64,000 bases of DNA from Halobacillus kuroshimensis DSM 18393 (GCF_000425705.1 NZ_AUDY01000014.1:149319-213318); one strand, 5' to 3'; positions 44,535 to 54,865 are shown, numbered from the stretch's first letter. A program made the numbers and translations. The notes: generated from the letters alone by a model not told the origin.

Positions 44535-45926
44535 ATGCTTCATACGAAGGCCCCTCATATAGAAGAAATAGCAGGGGAAGCCCTTCAAAGAGCGCATCTT
44601 CTAGGGGAACCTCAATGTATAAGTATCGTTGAACATATAGATGATATGGATGCTTTTCAGTTTTTTCATACCGGTGAGGCGGTTGATCTTCACCGGACGT
44701 TCTGGCAGAGTGCGGATAATGACTTGACGATGGTCGGCATCGGACGGGCCAGCCAGCTTTACGCCGAACGTACTGATCGTTTTCAGGAAGTGCAGAGATT
44801 GTGGCAGAAGCTTATGGATAATGCTGTTGTCTATGACGATTATCAGAAGAAGGGAACGGGGTTGGCCGCTTTGGGGGGGTTCAGCTTTGATCCTGGAGAA
44901 GCGGATGAACGCCTGTGGGAAAGCTTCCCCGACAGTCAGATGACGATTCCGGCTTTTCTGCTTACGAAAGTGGACGGGGCTTCTTATTTAACGATGAATG
45001 TTCTCATTTTCCCCGAAGACCATTTGAAGCAGATGGTCCATCAGCTCTTGGAGCAGCGCGAAACGCTGCTTAAATCCGACACTTTTGAACCGTTATTTCC
45101 CGTAGTGACAAGCAGGAAGGAAATAGCGCCTGCCCAATGGAAGGAAACGGTGAAAAAAGCAACAGAAGATATCAGACACGGAAAAATCAGCAAAGTTGTC
45201 CTGGCCAGGGAACTTCGTCTAAAGTTTCAGGATGCTGTTCAGGCTGCTTCTGTGATCAAGGAGCTCGCTGATTCACAGCCGAACAGCTATATTTTCGCCT
45301 TTGAGAGCCAGGGGGATTATTTTGTCGGGGCTACTCCTGAGCGGCTTGCCAAGCTTGAAAACCGCCGGCTTGTATCTACCTGTCTGGCAGGAACAATACC
45401 GCGGGGAGCTACGTCTGAAGAGGACGAAGCACTCGGGCTGGAACTGCTGAACGATTCAAAAAACCGCCAGGAACATCAATTTGTCGTAGATATGATTAAA
45501 GAGGCGGTGGAAGCCTGTTCCAGCGCTGTCTCGATCCCGGATGCTCCTGTGCTGTATCCGTTGAAGAATCTTCAGCACTTGTATACACCTGTAACGGCCG
45601 TACTGGATGAAGGGTATACGCTTCTGGACGTTGTTGAAAAACTTCACCCGACACCAGCTTTAGGCGGGATGCCACAGCAGGAAGCCGTTTCCTATATCCG
45701 TCAGTATGAACGGTTGAACAGAGGGTGGTATGCTGGTCCTGTGGGCTGGTTTGATGCGAAGAATAACGGTGAGTTTGCGGTGGCCATCCGCTCAGCGCTT
45801 ATTCAACAGGATAAGGCGTCCTTATTTGCGGGCTGTGGAGTGGTGGAAGATTCCGACCCACAGGCGGAATATGAGGAAACCGCTGTTAAACTTAAGCCGA
45901 TGCTGACAGTTTTAGGAGGCTTGTAA
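44535..45926 (+). CDS. menF: MenF, isochorismate synthase
   Basis: Chorismate-binding enzyme of 463 residues that isomerises chorismate to isochorismate, the first menaquinone step. The C-terminal catalytic domain shows KVVLARELRLKF (near 225), TCLAGTIPRG (near 285), HQFVVDMI and HPTPALGGMPQQEA (near 373). The start is ATG 44535; upstream ATGs at 44520 and 44529 overlap its ribosome site GGGAGG. The stop overlaps menD's start by one base (TAATG), so the operon is translationally coupled. Confidence 0.95.
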   Translation: MLHTKAPHIEEIAGEALQRAHLLGEPQCISIVEHIDDMDAFQFFHTGEAVDLHRTFWQSADNDLTMVGIGRASQLYAERTDRFQEVQRLWQKLMDNAVVYDDYQKKGTGLAALGGFSFDPGEADERLWESFPDSQMTIPAFLLTKVDGASYLTMNVLIFPEDHLKQMVHQLLEQRETLLKSDTFEPLFPVVTSRKEIAPAQWKETVKKATEDIRHGKISKVVLARELRLKFQDAVQAASVIKELADSQPNSYIFAFESQGDYFVGATPERLAKLENRRLVSTCLAGTIPRGATSEEDEALGLELLNDSKNRQEHQFVVDMIKEAVEACSSAVSIPDAPVLYPLKNLQHLYTPVTAVLDEGYTLLDVVEKLHPTPALGGMPQQEAVSYIRQYERLNRGWYAGPVGWFDAKNNGEFAVAIRSALIQQDKASLFAGCGVVEDSDPQAEYEETAVKLKPMLTVLGGL

Positions 45927-47671
45927 TGGGACACGTGGAAGCTTTAACGAAGTATGTTACACATTTTGTCGACCAGCTCGCATTTTCAGGAGTGAGGCAG
46001 GTCGTTATTTCCCCAGGGTCCCGGTCTACGCCGCTGGCCCTGACATTTGCTGAGCATTCAGAGGTGAAACACTGGGTTCACCTTGATGAACGGTCAGCTG
46101 CTTTTTTTGCCCTGGGGATAGCCAGGCAGACCAAGGAGCCGGTAGCTCTTGTCTGTACGTCCGGCACAGCCGCCGCCAACTATTATCCGGCTGTTGTTGA
46201 AGCGTACTATAGTCGTGTTCCGCTAGTTGTTCTGACTGCGGACAGGCCGCATGAGCTCCGTGAAACCGGTGCTCCGCAGGCGATCAACCAGCTCCAGATG
46301 TACGGATATTACGTGAAATTTCATGCGGATTTGGCTCTGCCCGAGGAAAATAATTTCATATATGCAAGAAGGCAGGCGGCCAGAGCGGTAGATCAAGCTG
46401 TTTCCGGACAGCCGGGGCCTGTCCACTTGAATCTTCCGTTCAGGGAACCGCTTATTCCTGATTTTTCTCTCAAAGGGGCATGGCGTGGAGACACCCTGCC
46501 GGTTCCGGTTCCTGCTGCAGGGAAAAAACAACTGGATTCTCAGGCCGTTAGTGACCTGTTGGAGCAGCTCGGGCGTTCGGATAAAGGGTTGATCGTCGTA
46601 GGCCCTCAAATCGATGAGGAGCTCGCGGAAGCTGTCACGGACCTGGCTGCCCGCCTTGGCGTTCCGGTTTTTGCTGATCCTTTATCCCAGCTCAGGGCCG
46701 GAGATCACGATAAACGGCATGTCATTGAGAGTTATGGAGCTCTCCTGAAGTCTCCCTGGGTAAAAGAAACCATGAAGCCGGACTACATTCTTCGTTTTGG
46801 AGCGATGCCTGTATCTAAAACGTATTTAAAATGGGTCCAGCACCATAAGGATACCGTAGACCATGTCGTTGTCGATGATGAGCCGGGGTACAGGGAGCCG
46901 GCCGGTCTTGCTGTCCAGTATATCTGGGCAGAAGCCGTGGAACTCTGCCGGCAGTTAGCCGCTGAACTTCCTGAAGGAAATGTTCAGACAACGTGGCTTG
47001 CAGAGTGGCAGCAGATGAACACGATCGCCAAAACCGAAATGATGAAAGATCCGTCCGCAGCCTTGAATGAAGGTCATGCAGTGGCTTATCTCGCCGAGGC
47101 TCTTCCTGATCAGTCCACCTTTTTTATTGGAAACAGCATGCCGATCCGGGATGTTGACAGCTTTTTCATGTCGACACCGAAGCGGGTGACCATGATGGCC
47201 AATCGGGGAGCCAACGGAATTGACGGTGTCATTAGTACAGCGCTCGGTACAGCCGCGGCCGGTCAGAAAACGACTCTGCTGCTTGGGGATATTTCCTTCT
47301 TCCACGATATGAACGGTCTATGGATGGCGAAAAGTCAGGGCCTTCCTTTGACCATCGTTGTCATTAACAATGATGGGGGAGGCATTTTCTCTTACCTGCC
47401 CCAGTCCAAGGATCCGAAGCATTTTGAAGAGCTCTTTGGTACGCCGCTTGGACTTGATTTGAAGCCGGCGGTTGAAATGTATGGCGGCCGTCACATGTGT
47501 GTGCAGACATGGGAAGAGTATCGGCATGCGGTTGCTGAAAGCGCATCGTCTCAGCAGTTGACGGTGATTGAAGCAATGGTCAGCCGTGATGACCATGTCG
47601 ACTTTCATAATACCCGGTGGAATGATGTTCATGACGCAGTGATCCGTTGGAGGGAAAACGATGAACAGTAA
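45926..47671 (+). CDS. menD: MenD, SEPHCHC synthase
   Basis: Thiamine diphosphate enzyme of 581 residues that adds a succinate semialdehyde carbanion from 2-oxoglutarate to isochorismate. The ThDP-binding motif GDISFFHDMNGLWMAKSQGL lies near residue 454 with its metal-binding aspartate and asparagines; the N-terminal SPGSRSTPLALTFAEH motif is near 30. Coupled to menF by 1-base overlap and to menH by 11-base overlap. Confidence 0.97.
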   Translation: MGHVEALTKYVTHFVDQLAFSGVRQVVISPGSRSTPLALTFAEHSEVKHWVHLDERSAAFFALGIARQTKEPVALVCTSGTAAANYYPAVVEAYYSRVPLVVLTADRPHELRETGAPQAINQLQMYGYYVKFHADLALPEENNFIYARRQAARAVDQAVSGQPGPVHLNLPFREPLIPDFSLKGAWRGDTLPVPVPAAGKKQLDSQAVSDLLEQLGRSDKGLIVVGPQIDEELAEAVTDLAARLGVPVFADPLSQLRAGDHDKRHVIESYGALLKSPWVKETMKPDYILRFGAMPVSKTYLKWVQHHKDTVDHVVVDDEPGYREPAGLAVQYIWAEAVELCRQLAAELPEGNVQTTWLAEWQQMNTIAKTEMMKDPSAALNEGHAVAYLAEALPDQSTFFIGNSMPIRDVDSFFMSTPKRVTMMANRGANGIDGVISTALGTAAAGQKTTLLLGDISFFHDMNGLWMAKSQGLPLTIVVINNDGGGIFSYLPQSKDPKHFEELFGTPLGLDLKPAVEMYGGRHMCVQTWEEYRHAVAESASSQQLTVIEAMVSRDDHVDFHNTRWNDVHDAVIRWRENDEQ

Positions 47672-48458
47672 TATAAACGGCCGCCAATACGGCGTGGAGC
47701 GGACAGGAAGAGGGGAGCCTCTCCTTCTCCTCCACGGATTTACCGGTACGTCAGGGACCTTTGACGAGGTATTGTCGTACGTAACAGGATCTTATGATAT
47801 CGTTAAAGTCGACCTGCCCGGCCATGGGAACACCGGGCCGCTGGGTACGATTTCCATGGAGCGTTTCTGCAGGGATCTTCATGTACTACTGGATCGCTTG
47901 GAAATCGAACAGGTTCATCTGCTTGGCTATTCACTTGGAGGCCGGGCTGCGCTTTCCTTTGCTATGCTTTATCCGCATAAAGTGAAAAGTGTCCTGCTGG
48001 AAAGTGCTTCACCTGGTCTTGCTTCGACGGAAGAACAGCTGGCCAGACAGGCCAAAGATAAAGCGCTGGCTGATATGCTTCTTCGGGAAGGTCTGCATAC
48101 TTTCGTTGATTACTGGGAGCAGATTCCGCTCTTCCATACCCAGGAAAGCCTCCCGGAAGAGAGGAAGCAGCAGATCCGGAGTGAGCGCCTCAGCCAGCAG
48201 AAGCAGGGTCTTGCGGAATCACTTTCGGGGATGGGGACAGGCCATCAACCGTCGTGGTGGGAACAGTTAACTACTTTAACCGTTCCAGTCTGGCTTATTA
48301 CAGGGGTGGAGGATGAGAAGTTCCAAAACATCAACAAACAGATGTCTGAACTGCTTCCGCAAGTCCATTGGGAAGAGGTGGAAGGGGCCGGACATGCCGT
48401 ACACCTTGAGAAACCGCGAATTTTTGCTAAAATTGTAGATAGCTTCATGTTAAAATAG
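47661..48458 (+). CDS. menH: MenH, SHCHC synthase (alpha/beta hydrolase)
   Basis: Alpha/beta-hydrolase-fold enzyme of 265 residues that eliminates pyruvate from the MenD product. Nucleophile elbow GYSLGGRAAL (near residue 95), oxyanion HGFTGTSGTF (near 25), aspartate in VEDEKF and the catalytic histidine in GAGHAVHLEKP (near 245). The ATG is inside menD (11-base overlap), behind GGAGGG. This is the YtxM type of Bacillus. Confidence 0.93.
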   Translation: MNSNINGRQYGVERTGRGEPLLLLHGFTGTSGTFDEVLSYVTGSYDIVKVDLPGHGNTGPLGTISMERFCRDLHVLLDRLEIEQVHLLGYSLGGRAALSFAMLYPHKVKSVLLESASPGLASTEEQLARQAKDKALADMLLREGLHTFVDYWEQIPLFHTQESLPEERKQQIRSERLSQQKQGLAESLSGMGTGHQPSWWEQLTTLTVPVWLITGVEDEKFQNINKQMSELLPQVHWEEVEGAGHAVHLEKPRIFAKIVDSFMLK

Positions 48459-48517
48459 TCAATGAAAGCGTTTTTCATGAGGGTATATAGATGAAACATA
48501 ATGAAGGAGGAAATGAT

Positions 48518-49336
48518 ATGTCTTTTGATTGGATTCAAGATCGAGAGTACGAAGATATTATGTACGAGCGTTTCGAAGGAATTGCTAAAATAACGATAAA
48601 TCGTCCGGAGGTCCGCAACGCGTTCCGCCCGCAGACGGTTTCCGAACTGATCGACGCATTTGCCTATGCTCGTGACGATTCCAGAATCGGTGTGATTGTT
48701 CTTGCAGGAGCCGGTGATGATGCGTTCTGTGCCGGAGGTGACCAGAAAGTACGTGGGCACGGTGGATATGTCGGCAACGACCAGATTCCACGCTTGAACG
48801 TCCTGGACCTACAACGTTTGATCCGTGTTATTCCTAAACCGGTCGTAGCTATGGTTTCCGGTTATGCTATTGGTGGGGGTCACGTCCTACATATTGTCTG
48901 TGACCTGACGATTGCTGCTGATAATGCGATCTTCGGCCAGACAGGACCGAAAGTCGGAAGCTTTGACGCCGGTTATGGCTCTGGTCTTCTTGCGCGTATC
49001 GTCGGCCATAAGAAAGCGCGGGAAATCTGGTACCTGTGCCGTCAATACAGTGCCAAAGAAGCGGAGGACATGGGCCTTGTCAACACGGTTGTTCCTTTGG
49101 AGGAGCTTGAAGCAGAAACGGTTCAATGGTGCCGTGAAATGCTGGATAAGTCCCCGACAGCCCTGCGTTTCTTGAAGGCTTCCTTCAACGCAGATACAGA
49201 TGGTCTTGCTGGTCTGCAGCAAATGGGTGGAGACGCAACACTTCTTTACTACACAACAGATGAAGCAAAAGAAGGCCGCGACGCCTTTAAGGAAAAGAGA
49301 AAACCTGATTTCGATCAGTTCCCTCGTTTCCCTTAA
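48518..49336 (+). CDS. menB: MenB, DHNA-CoA synthase
   Basis: Crotonase-family enzyme of 272 residues closing the naphthoate ring from o-succinylbenzoyl-Co[12 protein letters not shown] (near 28), [18 protein letters not shown] (near 75-92) and [16 protein letters not shown] (near 148) are standard MenB motifs. The start is ATG 48518, behind GAAGGAGGAAATG; nine in-frame codons upstream carry no separate site. A strong terminator follows the gene, so part of the transcripts should stop before menE. Confidence 0.96.
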   Translation: MSFDWIQDREYEDIMYERFEGIAKITINRPEVRNAFRPQTVSELIDAFAYARDDSRIGVIVLAGAGDDAFCAGGDQKVRGHGGYVGNDQIPRLNVLDLQRLIRVIPKPVVAMVSGYAIGGGHVLHIVCDLTIAADNAIFGQTGPKVGSFDAGYGSGLLARIVGHKKAREIWYLCRQYSAKEAEDMGLVNTVVPLEELEAETVQWCREMLDKSPTALRFLKASFNADTDGLAGLQQMGGDATLLYYTTDEAKEGRDAFKEKRKPDFDQFPRFP

Positions 49337-49352
49337 TAACTGGACATCATAA

Positions 49353-49391
49353 GTGAAGGGGCATTCCAAAGAAGGGAATGCCCCTTTTCCA
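49353..49391 (+). terminator. Terminator inside the men operon, between menB and menE
   Basis: AGGGGCATTCC pairs with GGAATGCCCCTT around AAAGAAG, followed by TTCC. A stable stem with a short T tract, so it may attenuate rather than abolish readthrough. Confidence 0.8.
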
Positions 49392-49413
49392 ATGAAGGAA
49401 AGGAGAGAACAAT

Positions 49414-50871
49414 ATGGGGGAAAAGATTCCTCACTGGCTGGATAAACAAGCCTTTTTAAATCCGGAAAAAACAGCACTGGAAACACCAGAAGGACACGTT
49501 TGGACATTTTCTGAGCTTCAGGAAAGAAGCCGGCAGATGGCTTATGATTTAAAACGTATGGGAGTGGAGGAAGGTGATCATATTGCTTTTCTTTCAGGAA
49601 ACGATATTCATTTTCCTGTGTTCATCCATGCGGTCAGCTATATAGGAGCTGTTGTCGTTTTGCTGAATACAAGGCTGACAGCGCCCGAAATCTCCTATCA
49701 GCTTGAGGATGCCGATGTCTCCCGATTGTTTTTCGCAGTCTCCTTAACAGAGAAAGCATACCAAGCTGTGGAAGGTACAGGGGTGAAGGCTGTGGAATGT
49801 ATAAATGAACCTTCCGTGACCAGAGAGGAAGGGGGATTGAAGAAAGAGATTGATTTTGATGCTCCCTATACGATGATGTACACATCCGGAACGACAGGAA
49901 ATCCAAAGGCCGTGATTCACACCTACGGCAACCATTGGTATAGTGCAGCTGCTTCCGCTCTCAACCTTGGTTTGACGCCTGATGATAAGTGGCTCATCTG
50001 CCTGCCGCTTTTTCACGTCGGCGGTTTCTCTGTATTGATCAAGAGTGTGGTTTACGGAATGTCCGTGTACCTTATGGATAAATTCGATCAAGAGCAGGTC
50101 CATGAAGCTGTGATGGATAAGCATGTGACCCATGCGTCTGTCGTTACGGTGATGCTCCAGCATCTTGTCAAACGGGCGGGTTCATCCGGTTATCCGGATA
50201 CGTTCCGCTGCATGCTGCTCGGGGGCGGTCCCGTTCCGAACGTGCTGTTAAAGAACTGCTCTCAAAAGGGAATCCCTGTTTTCCAGACCTATGGGATGAC
50301 GGAAACCTCCTCACAAATTGCAACATTGAGCCCTGCTTCCGCTTTTGATAAGGCGGGATCGGCAGGAAAAGCATTGAGCCTTGCTCAGCTGTGGATCGAC
50401 ACTCCTGTCCCAGGGGAGATTGGAGAAATCATTGTCCAAGGTCCTATGGTGTCGAAAGGATATTATAACCGTCGGGCACGGCAGGAACCTTATATTCATA
50501 CCGGAGATCTTGGGTATCAGGATGAGGACGGTTTTTTATACGTCGTCGACCGTGTGAAGGATATGATTATATCCGGTGGGGAAAATGTCTATCCTGCTGA
50601 AATAGAAAGCGTGCTTTCAGAAATCCCCGGTGTTAAAGAGGCTGGAGTTACGGGGCGTCCGGACGATCGATGGGGTGAAGTGCCGGCAGCTTTTCTTGTG
50701 GCGGAGAAAGAGACGATCAGGAATGAGGACATCTACCGTTATATTGGTGATAGGCTGGCGAAATATAAGCAGCCGGCTGATATTTACTGGGTTCAGGAAC
50801 TGCCACGAAACGCCTCCAACAAATTACTGAGAAGGAAATTGTTTTCCCTGACAGAGGGCGGTGACCAATGA
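49414..50871 (+). CDS. menE: MenE, o-succinylbenzoate-CoA ligase
   Basis: AMP-forming acyl-CoA ligase of 485 residues. It activates o-succinylbenzoate for MenB. The P-loop-like motif YTSGTTGNPKAV lies near residue 151, YGMTETSS near 290, HTGDLGYQDEDGFLYVVDR near 360 and the C-terminal lysine motif RNASNKLLRRK near 470. GAAAGGAGAG supports ATG 49414. The stop overlaps menC's start by four bases (ATGA). Confidence 0.96.
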   Translation: MGEKIPHWLDKQAFLNPEKTALETPEGHVWTFSELQERSRQMAYDLKRMGVEEGDHIAFLSGNDIHFPVFIHAVSYIGAVVVLLNTRLTAPEISYQLEDADVSRLFFAVSLTEKAYQAVEGTGVKAVECINEPSVTREEGGLKKEIDFDAPYTMMYTSGTTGNPKAVIHTYGNHWYSAAASALNLGLTPDDKWLICLPLFHVGGFSVLIKSVVYGMSVYLMDKFDQEQVHEAVMDKHVTHASVVTVMLQHLVKRAGSSGYPDTFRCMLLGGGPVPNVLLKNCSQKGIPVFQTYGMTETSSQIATLSPASAFDKAGSAGKALSLAQLWIDTPVPGEIGEIIVQGPMVSKGYYNRRARQEPYIHTGDLGYQDEDGFLYVVDRVKDMIISGGENVYPAEIESVLSEIPGVKEAGVTGRPDDRWGEVPAAFLVAEKETIRNEDIYRYIGDRLAKYKQPADIYWVQELPRNASNKLLRRKLFSLTEGGDQ

Positions 50872-51971
50872 ATATCGAGAGAATCATCCTCAAAAAGATT
50901 GAGCTGAAGATGAAACATCCCTTTCGTACAAAAAGGGGGAGTCTAACGTCACGTCCACTTATTATCGTTGAAGCTCACGATCGCTCAGGCTTGACCGGAT
51001 ACGGAGAAGTGACGGCATTTCCAGAGCCTTTTTATACGTATGAAACGACAGACACGGCATGGCATATCCTCAAGGATTTTCTTATCCCTCTATTCGCGGA
51101 TAACCCGCTTTCCCACCCCGAGCAGTTTCAGGAAATCGCAGCTTCCGTGCATGGACACCCGATGGCTAAAGCAGGATTGGAAGGCGCTGTCTGGGATCTG
51201 TATGCCAAACAGAAGGAAACAAGCCTTTCCTCTTTGATCGGAGGAACGAGAAAGATGGTACAGGCGGGAGCTGTCCTCAGCCTGAGTGACCACCTTGAAG
51301 AGGATATTACTGATCTGCAGATGGAGGGCTTTGAAAGGTATAAGCTTAAAATCATCAAAGGGAAGGAACAGGAGATGATTGAATCGGTCCGGGCTGCTTC
51401 TCCGGATCTGCCCATCATGATCGACGGGAACGGGCAGTACGATGAAACGGATATGGAGAACTTGACCGCTTTGGATCGTTATGGCCTGCTGATGATTGAG
51501 CAGCCTTTCCGTTCCGGCGATTTTCACCTGCACCAGCAGCTTCAGAAACGAATGCAGACATCGATCTGCCTGGATGAATCGGTGACCTCTTATCAAGATG
51601 CTGTACAGGCGGTTGGATTGGGCAGCTGCCGGATCATCAATGTGAAAATCAGTCGTGTAGGAGGATTGGCAGCCGCCAAAAAAATCCATGATTTCTGTGC
51701 TGCATCGGGAGTGCCGGTGTGGTGCGGAGGTATGGTGGAATCGGGAATATCCAAAGCCCATAACCTTGCCCTTGCCTCGCTGCCTAATTTCACCATACCG
51801 GGAGACTTGTCCGGGTCGACACGTTATTTTGAAGCTGATATTGTAAAGCCTCCGTTGAAGGTGCAGAAAGGCGCCTTACCTGTGCCTCAAGGTCATGGGA
51901 TCGGCATAGAAGTCGATGAGGAAAAGCTGGCAGAGGTGACGCAGCAGTCTTCCACCCACACCCTTTCCTAA
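50868..51971 (+). CDS. menC: MenC, o-succinylbenzoate synthase
   Basis: Enolase-superfamily dehydratase of 367 residues. The catalytic lysine lies in YKLKIIKG (near 163), metal ligands in MIDGNGQY (Asp near 188), MIEQPF (Glu near 213) and LDESVTS (Asp near 238), and the second lysine in NVKISRVGG (near 262). Translation is coupled to menE by the ATGA overlap, behind GAGGGCGG. It completes the o-succinylbenzoate branch. Confidence 0.95.
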   Translation: MNIERIILKKIELKMKHPFRTKRGSLTSRPLIIVEAHDRSGLTGYGEVTAFPEPFYTYETTDTAWHILKDFLIPLFADNPLSHPEQFQEIAASVHGHPMAKAGLEGAVWDLYAKQKETSLSSLIGGTRKMVQAGAVLSLSDHLEEDITDLQMEGFERYKLKIIKGKEQEMIESVRAASPDLPIMIDGNGQYDETDMENLTALDRYGLLMIEQPFRSGDFHLHQQLQKRMQTSICLDESVTSYQDAVQAVGLGSCRIINVKISRVGGLAAAKKIHDFCAASGVPVWCGGMVESGISKAHNLALASLPNFTIPGDLSGSTRYFEADIVKPPLKVQKGALPVPQGHGIGIEVDEEKLAEVTQQSSTHTLS

Positions 51972-52025
51972 ATGGATTCATAACCTTCCCCTTCATGGTT
52001 CACACTAAGGGAAAGGAGGGTGAAG

Positions 52026-52337
52026 ATGGGACGAGATCCGTATTACATTAACATCGGTACGCGGGAGATTTCGATAAATCATGATGCCAACAATGATGAT
52101 TTTATTATCTACGCCACCCCTGAAGAAGTGACGGCTCTGCGTGAAGTTTTTGATGAGATTGCTCATGCAGACGTCCGGTCCTTTTACAGGGCTCATATTC
52201 CATTTATGCCTTACCATCAGGATCAGGATAACGATGATACCGATGCCGATATGCATAAGGCTTTCCAACAGATCTATGATCTGGGTGATGAAATGACGAA
52301 GAAGCATATTGAGGAAATGGGCGTATTGAAAAGTTGA
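52026..52337 (+). CDS. Small acidic protein, not recognised
   Basis: An acidic 103-residue soluble protein with ATG 52026 behind AAAGGAGGGTG. It has no cysteine or hydrophobic segment; the stretch DQDNDDTDADMHKA is very acidic. It lies between menC and ytkD on the same strand. I do not recognise a family. A terminator follows the stop closely. Confidence 0.72.
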   Translation: MGRDPYYINIGTREISINHDANNDDFIIYATPEEVTALREVFDEIAHADVRSFYRAHIPFMPYHQDQDNDDTDADMHKAFQQIYDLGDEMTKKHIEEMGVLKS

Positions 52338-52341
52338 GAGA

Positions 52342-52371
52342 AGGGCCGCTTCCCCTTTTGAAGCGGTTCTT
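52342..52371 (+). terminator. Terminator after the acidic protein
   Basis: GGCCGCTTC pairs with GAAGCGGTT around CCCTTTT, followed by CTTT. Confidence 0.8.
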
Positions 52372-52515
52372 TCCTACATAATAGGGGGATTTTGTGTCGG
52401 TACGGACCGGAAATCCTATAAGTGGAGAGGGACTGGTTTGTATTTGCGGCTGCTTATGGTACGATTTAAACAGGAAAGCGAACGTATAACAAGGATTAAA
52501 GGCAGTTGAAGAGAC

Positions 52516-52980
52516 ATGAAAACTTTTTATGATTTTTATCAAAATCCTGTCCGGTTATCCTTCGAGGATCACCCTTTTTCTGAAGAGCCAAAACATGTGT
52601 GGATCATCTGCCGCTTTCGTGATCAGTGGCTGTTAACCCGGCACAAAGACAGAGGGCTCGAATTCCCTGGTGGGAAAGTAGAAGAAGGGGAGACGGCGGA
52701 ACAGGCAGCAGTAAGAGAAGTGAAAGAAGAAACAGGAGCCGATATTGATGATCTGACTTATCTTGGGCAGTATCATGTCGATGGAAAAGGCGGAACTGTC
52801 ATCAAGAATGTCTATTTTGCTACAATATCTGAGCTGGCTGATCAAGATCATTATTTTGAAACGCATGGCCCTGTTCTTTTCCGGCACCTGCCGGGAAACT
52901 TGAAAAATAACGACCGGTTCAGCTTCATGATGAAGGATGAGGTTCTTCCGGAATGTTTAAAGCGGCTGGAACACCGCTGA
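52516..52980 (+). CDS. ytkD: YtkD, Nudix nucleoside triphosphatase
   Basis: Nudix hydrolase of 154 residues. The Nudix box is visible as [24 protein letters not shown] near residues 50-72 (here broken for length). In Bacillus YtkD hydrolyses 8-oxo-dGTP and other nucleoside triphosphates and protects spores from oxidative mutation. ATG 52516 follows GAAGAGAC at weak spacing. It is divergent or convergent in context with pckA: the two genes end facing each other with a shared terminator. Confidence 0.9.
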   Translation: MKTFYDFYQNPVRLSFEDHPFSEEPKHVWIICRFRDQWLLTRHKDRGLEFPGGKVEEGETAEQAAVREVKEETGADIDDLTYLGQYHVDGKGGTVIKNVYFATISELADQDHYFETHGPVLFRHLPGNLKNNDRFSFMMKDEVLPECLKRLEHR

Positions 52981-52984
52981 ACAG

Positions 52985-53018
52985 AAAAAAACCGCCGTTG
53001 GATAACGGCGGATTTTTT
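52985..53018. terminator. Bidirectional terminator ytkD / pckA
   Basis: AACCGCCGTTG pairs with TAACGGCGG(A)TT around GATAA, with A-run before and T-run after. Confidence 0.88.
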
Positions 53019-53022
53019 GTAT

Positions 53023-54615
53023 TTAGTTTGTGTGGTGGGTCGGGCCGGCCTGCTTGATTTTATCACTGGCGTATGTGAACTTTTTGAAGTTGGCATGAAA
53101 CTTCTCGGCAAGTTCCTTGGCACTCTCATCATAAGCGGCCGGATTGTTCCATGTTTTTCTCGGAAATAAGACTTCGTCCGGTACTCCCGGGCAGTGGGTC
53201 GGGATGTGAAGCCCGAACACAGGGTCTTTATAAGTTTCGGCAGAACTCAGTTCACCTTCCAGAGCTGCATGGATCATGGAACGTGTGTAACTCAGTTTGA
53301 TACGCTCGCCTTCTCCGTAGGCTCCCCCTGACCAGCCTGTATTGACAAGAAAGACGTCCGTATTGAACTGGTCAATTTTCTCTCCGAGCATCTCTGCATA
53401 TGCTGAGGGAGCAAGCGGAAGGAAAGGTGAACCGAAGCAGGCGGAGAAAGTAGCTTCCGGCTTGGTAATCCCTCTCTCTGTGCCAGCCAGTTTACTCGTA
53501 TAGCCGCTTAGAAAATGGTACATCGCCTGTTCTTTTGTTAAACGGCTGATCGGTGGGAGGACTCCCGTGGCATCGGCTGTCAAGAAAATGATGGCATTTG
53601 GATGGCCGGCAATACTTGGCTGCACTGTATTATCAATGTGATCCAGTGGGTAGGCAGCCCGTGTATTTTCCGTCAGGCTCGTATCGTCATAATCCGGTGC
53701 GTGTGAATCCGGCTGAAGGACGACGTTTTCCAAAACGGATCCGAAATGAATGGCATCATAGATCTGCGGTTCTTTTTCTTTGGACAGGTTGATGCACTTG
53801 GCATAGCATCCTCCTTCAATGTTAAAGACACCGTAGGGGGACCAGGCGTGCTCATCGTCACCGATCAGGCGACGCTGAGGATCAGCGGACAGAGTCGTTT
53901 TTCCTGTGCCTGACAGACCGAAGAACAGAGCAACGTCGCCTTCTTTGCCGATGTTGGCCGAACAGTGCATCGGAAGGACGTTCTTTTCCGGAAGCAGGTA
54001 GTTCATGACGGAGAAGATGGACTTCTTGATTTCCCCTGCGTATTCTGTTCCTCCGATGAGGACAACGCGGTGTTTAAACGAAACCATTATGAACGCTTCG
54101 GAATTCGTGCCATCCACGTCAGGATCTGCTTTGAAGGTTGGAGCAGATATGACAGTGAACTCTGTGTCATGCTCCTCCAATTCGGATGCCTCCGGCCGGA
54201 TGAACATTTGGCGGGCGAATAAATTGTGCCAGGCGAATTCTGTAAGTACCTGCATAGGAAGGCGGTAGCGCTCATCCGCTCCTGCAAATCCCTTAAAGAC
54301 GAATAACTCCCTGCGGTCTTTCAAATAATCGAGCACTTTATGGTATAATTTCACAAACGTATCATCGTCAATAGGCTGGTTCACAGCACCCCATTCAACT
54401 TTATCTTCGGTTACGTCGTCGCGGACAATGAATTTGTCCTTTGGTGAGCGTCCCGTATAGGTACCGGTCGTAGCCTGAACAGCCCCTCTTTCCGTGAGTG
54501 TACCTTCATTGCGGTATAAGATCTTTTCCACTAAATGTGGAACAGATAATTGGTGGTGGACATGGTCCTGGGAAAGTAGAAGATTAAGTTCTGACAGTTG
54601 GTTTATTGTACTCAT
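53023..54615 (-). CDS. pckA: Phosphoenolpyruvate carboxykinase (ATP)
   Basis: Gluconeogenic enzyme of 530 residues converting oxaloacetate and ATP to phosphoenolpyruvate. Kinase motif [13 protein letters not shown] lies near residue 233, the substrate site [10 protein letters not shown] near 55, and the Mg-binding [11 protein letters not shown] near 253. The start is ATG 54615, about 9 bases after AAAGGCGGG; ATG 54621 is closer to that site. A CcpN-like box overlaps its promoter (54655-54665), consistent with glycolytic repression as in B. subtilis. Confidence 0.97.
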   Translation of the reverse strand: MSTINQLSELNLLLSQDHVHHQLSVPHLVEKILYRNEGTLTERGAVQATTGTYTGRSPKDKFIVRDDVTEDKVEWGAVNQPIDDDTFVKLYHKVLDYLKDRRELFVFKGFAGADERYRLPMQVLTEFAWHNLFARQMFIRPEASELEEHDTEFTVISAPTFKADPDVDGTNSEAFIMVSFKHRVVLIGGTEYAGEIKKSIFSVMNYLLPEKNVLPMHCSANIGKEGDVALFFGLSGTGKTTLSADPQRRLIGDDEHAWSPYGVFNIEGGCYAKCINLSKEKEPQIYDAIHFGSVLENVVLQPDSHAPDYDDTSLTENTRAAYPLDHIDNTVQPSIAGHPNAIIFLTADATGVLPPISRLTKEQAMYHFLSGYTSKLAGTERGITKPEATFSACFGSPFLPLAPSAYAEMLGEKIDQFNTDVFLVNTGWSGGAYGEGERIKLSYTRSMIHAALEGELSSAETYKDPVFGLHIPTHCPGVPDEVLFPRKTWNNPAAYDESAKELAEKFHANFKKFTYASDKIKQAGPTHHTN

Positions 54616-54654
54616 ATGCATCGTCCCGCCTTTGCAGTTTAATAATGTGAGATT

Positions 54655-54682
54655 AGTATAACACATTTATTTTAATCGTCCA
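54655..54682 (-). promoter_or_regulatory. pckA promoter with overlapping CcpN-like box
   Basis: On the minus strand, TGGACG (-35, 54682-54677), 16 bases, TATACT (-10, 54660-54655). TGTGTTATACT (54665-54655) matches the CcpN consensus TRTGHYATAYW at all positions and covers the -10. Confidence 0.68.
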
Positions 54683-54819
54683 TACTATTCAGTGGATTGT
54701 GGGAAAGTTTTCAATTCTGCCCTATTTCATGGCTGTTATTATCCTATGATGGTTTTATCAGAACGTTTATCCAGGATGAATTTGGATGGAAAGGGTTTTT
54801 CGAAACCCGATGAATCTAA

Positions 54820-54848
54820 TTGACATTAAACACGCTTTTCGATACGAT
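54820..54848 (+). promoter_or_regulatory. Sigma-A promoter of the SAM riboswitch transcript
   Basis: TTGACA (54820-54825), 17 bases, TACGAT (54843-54848); the SAM aptamer begins 18 bases later. Confidence 0.78.
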
Positions 54849-54865
54849 AGCTGAGAACGGAAACT

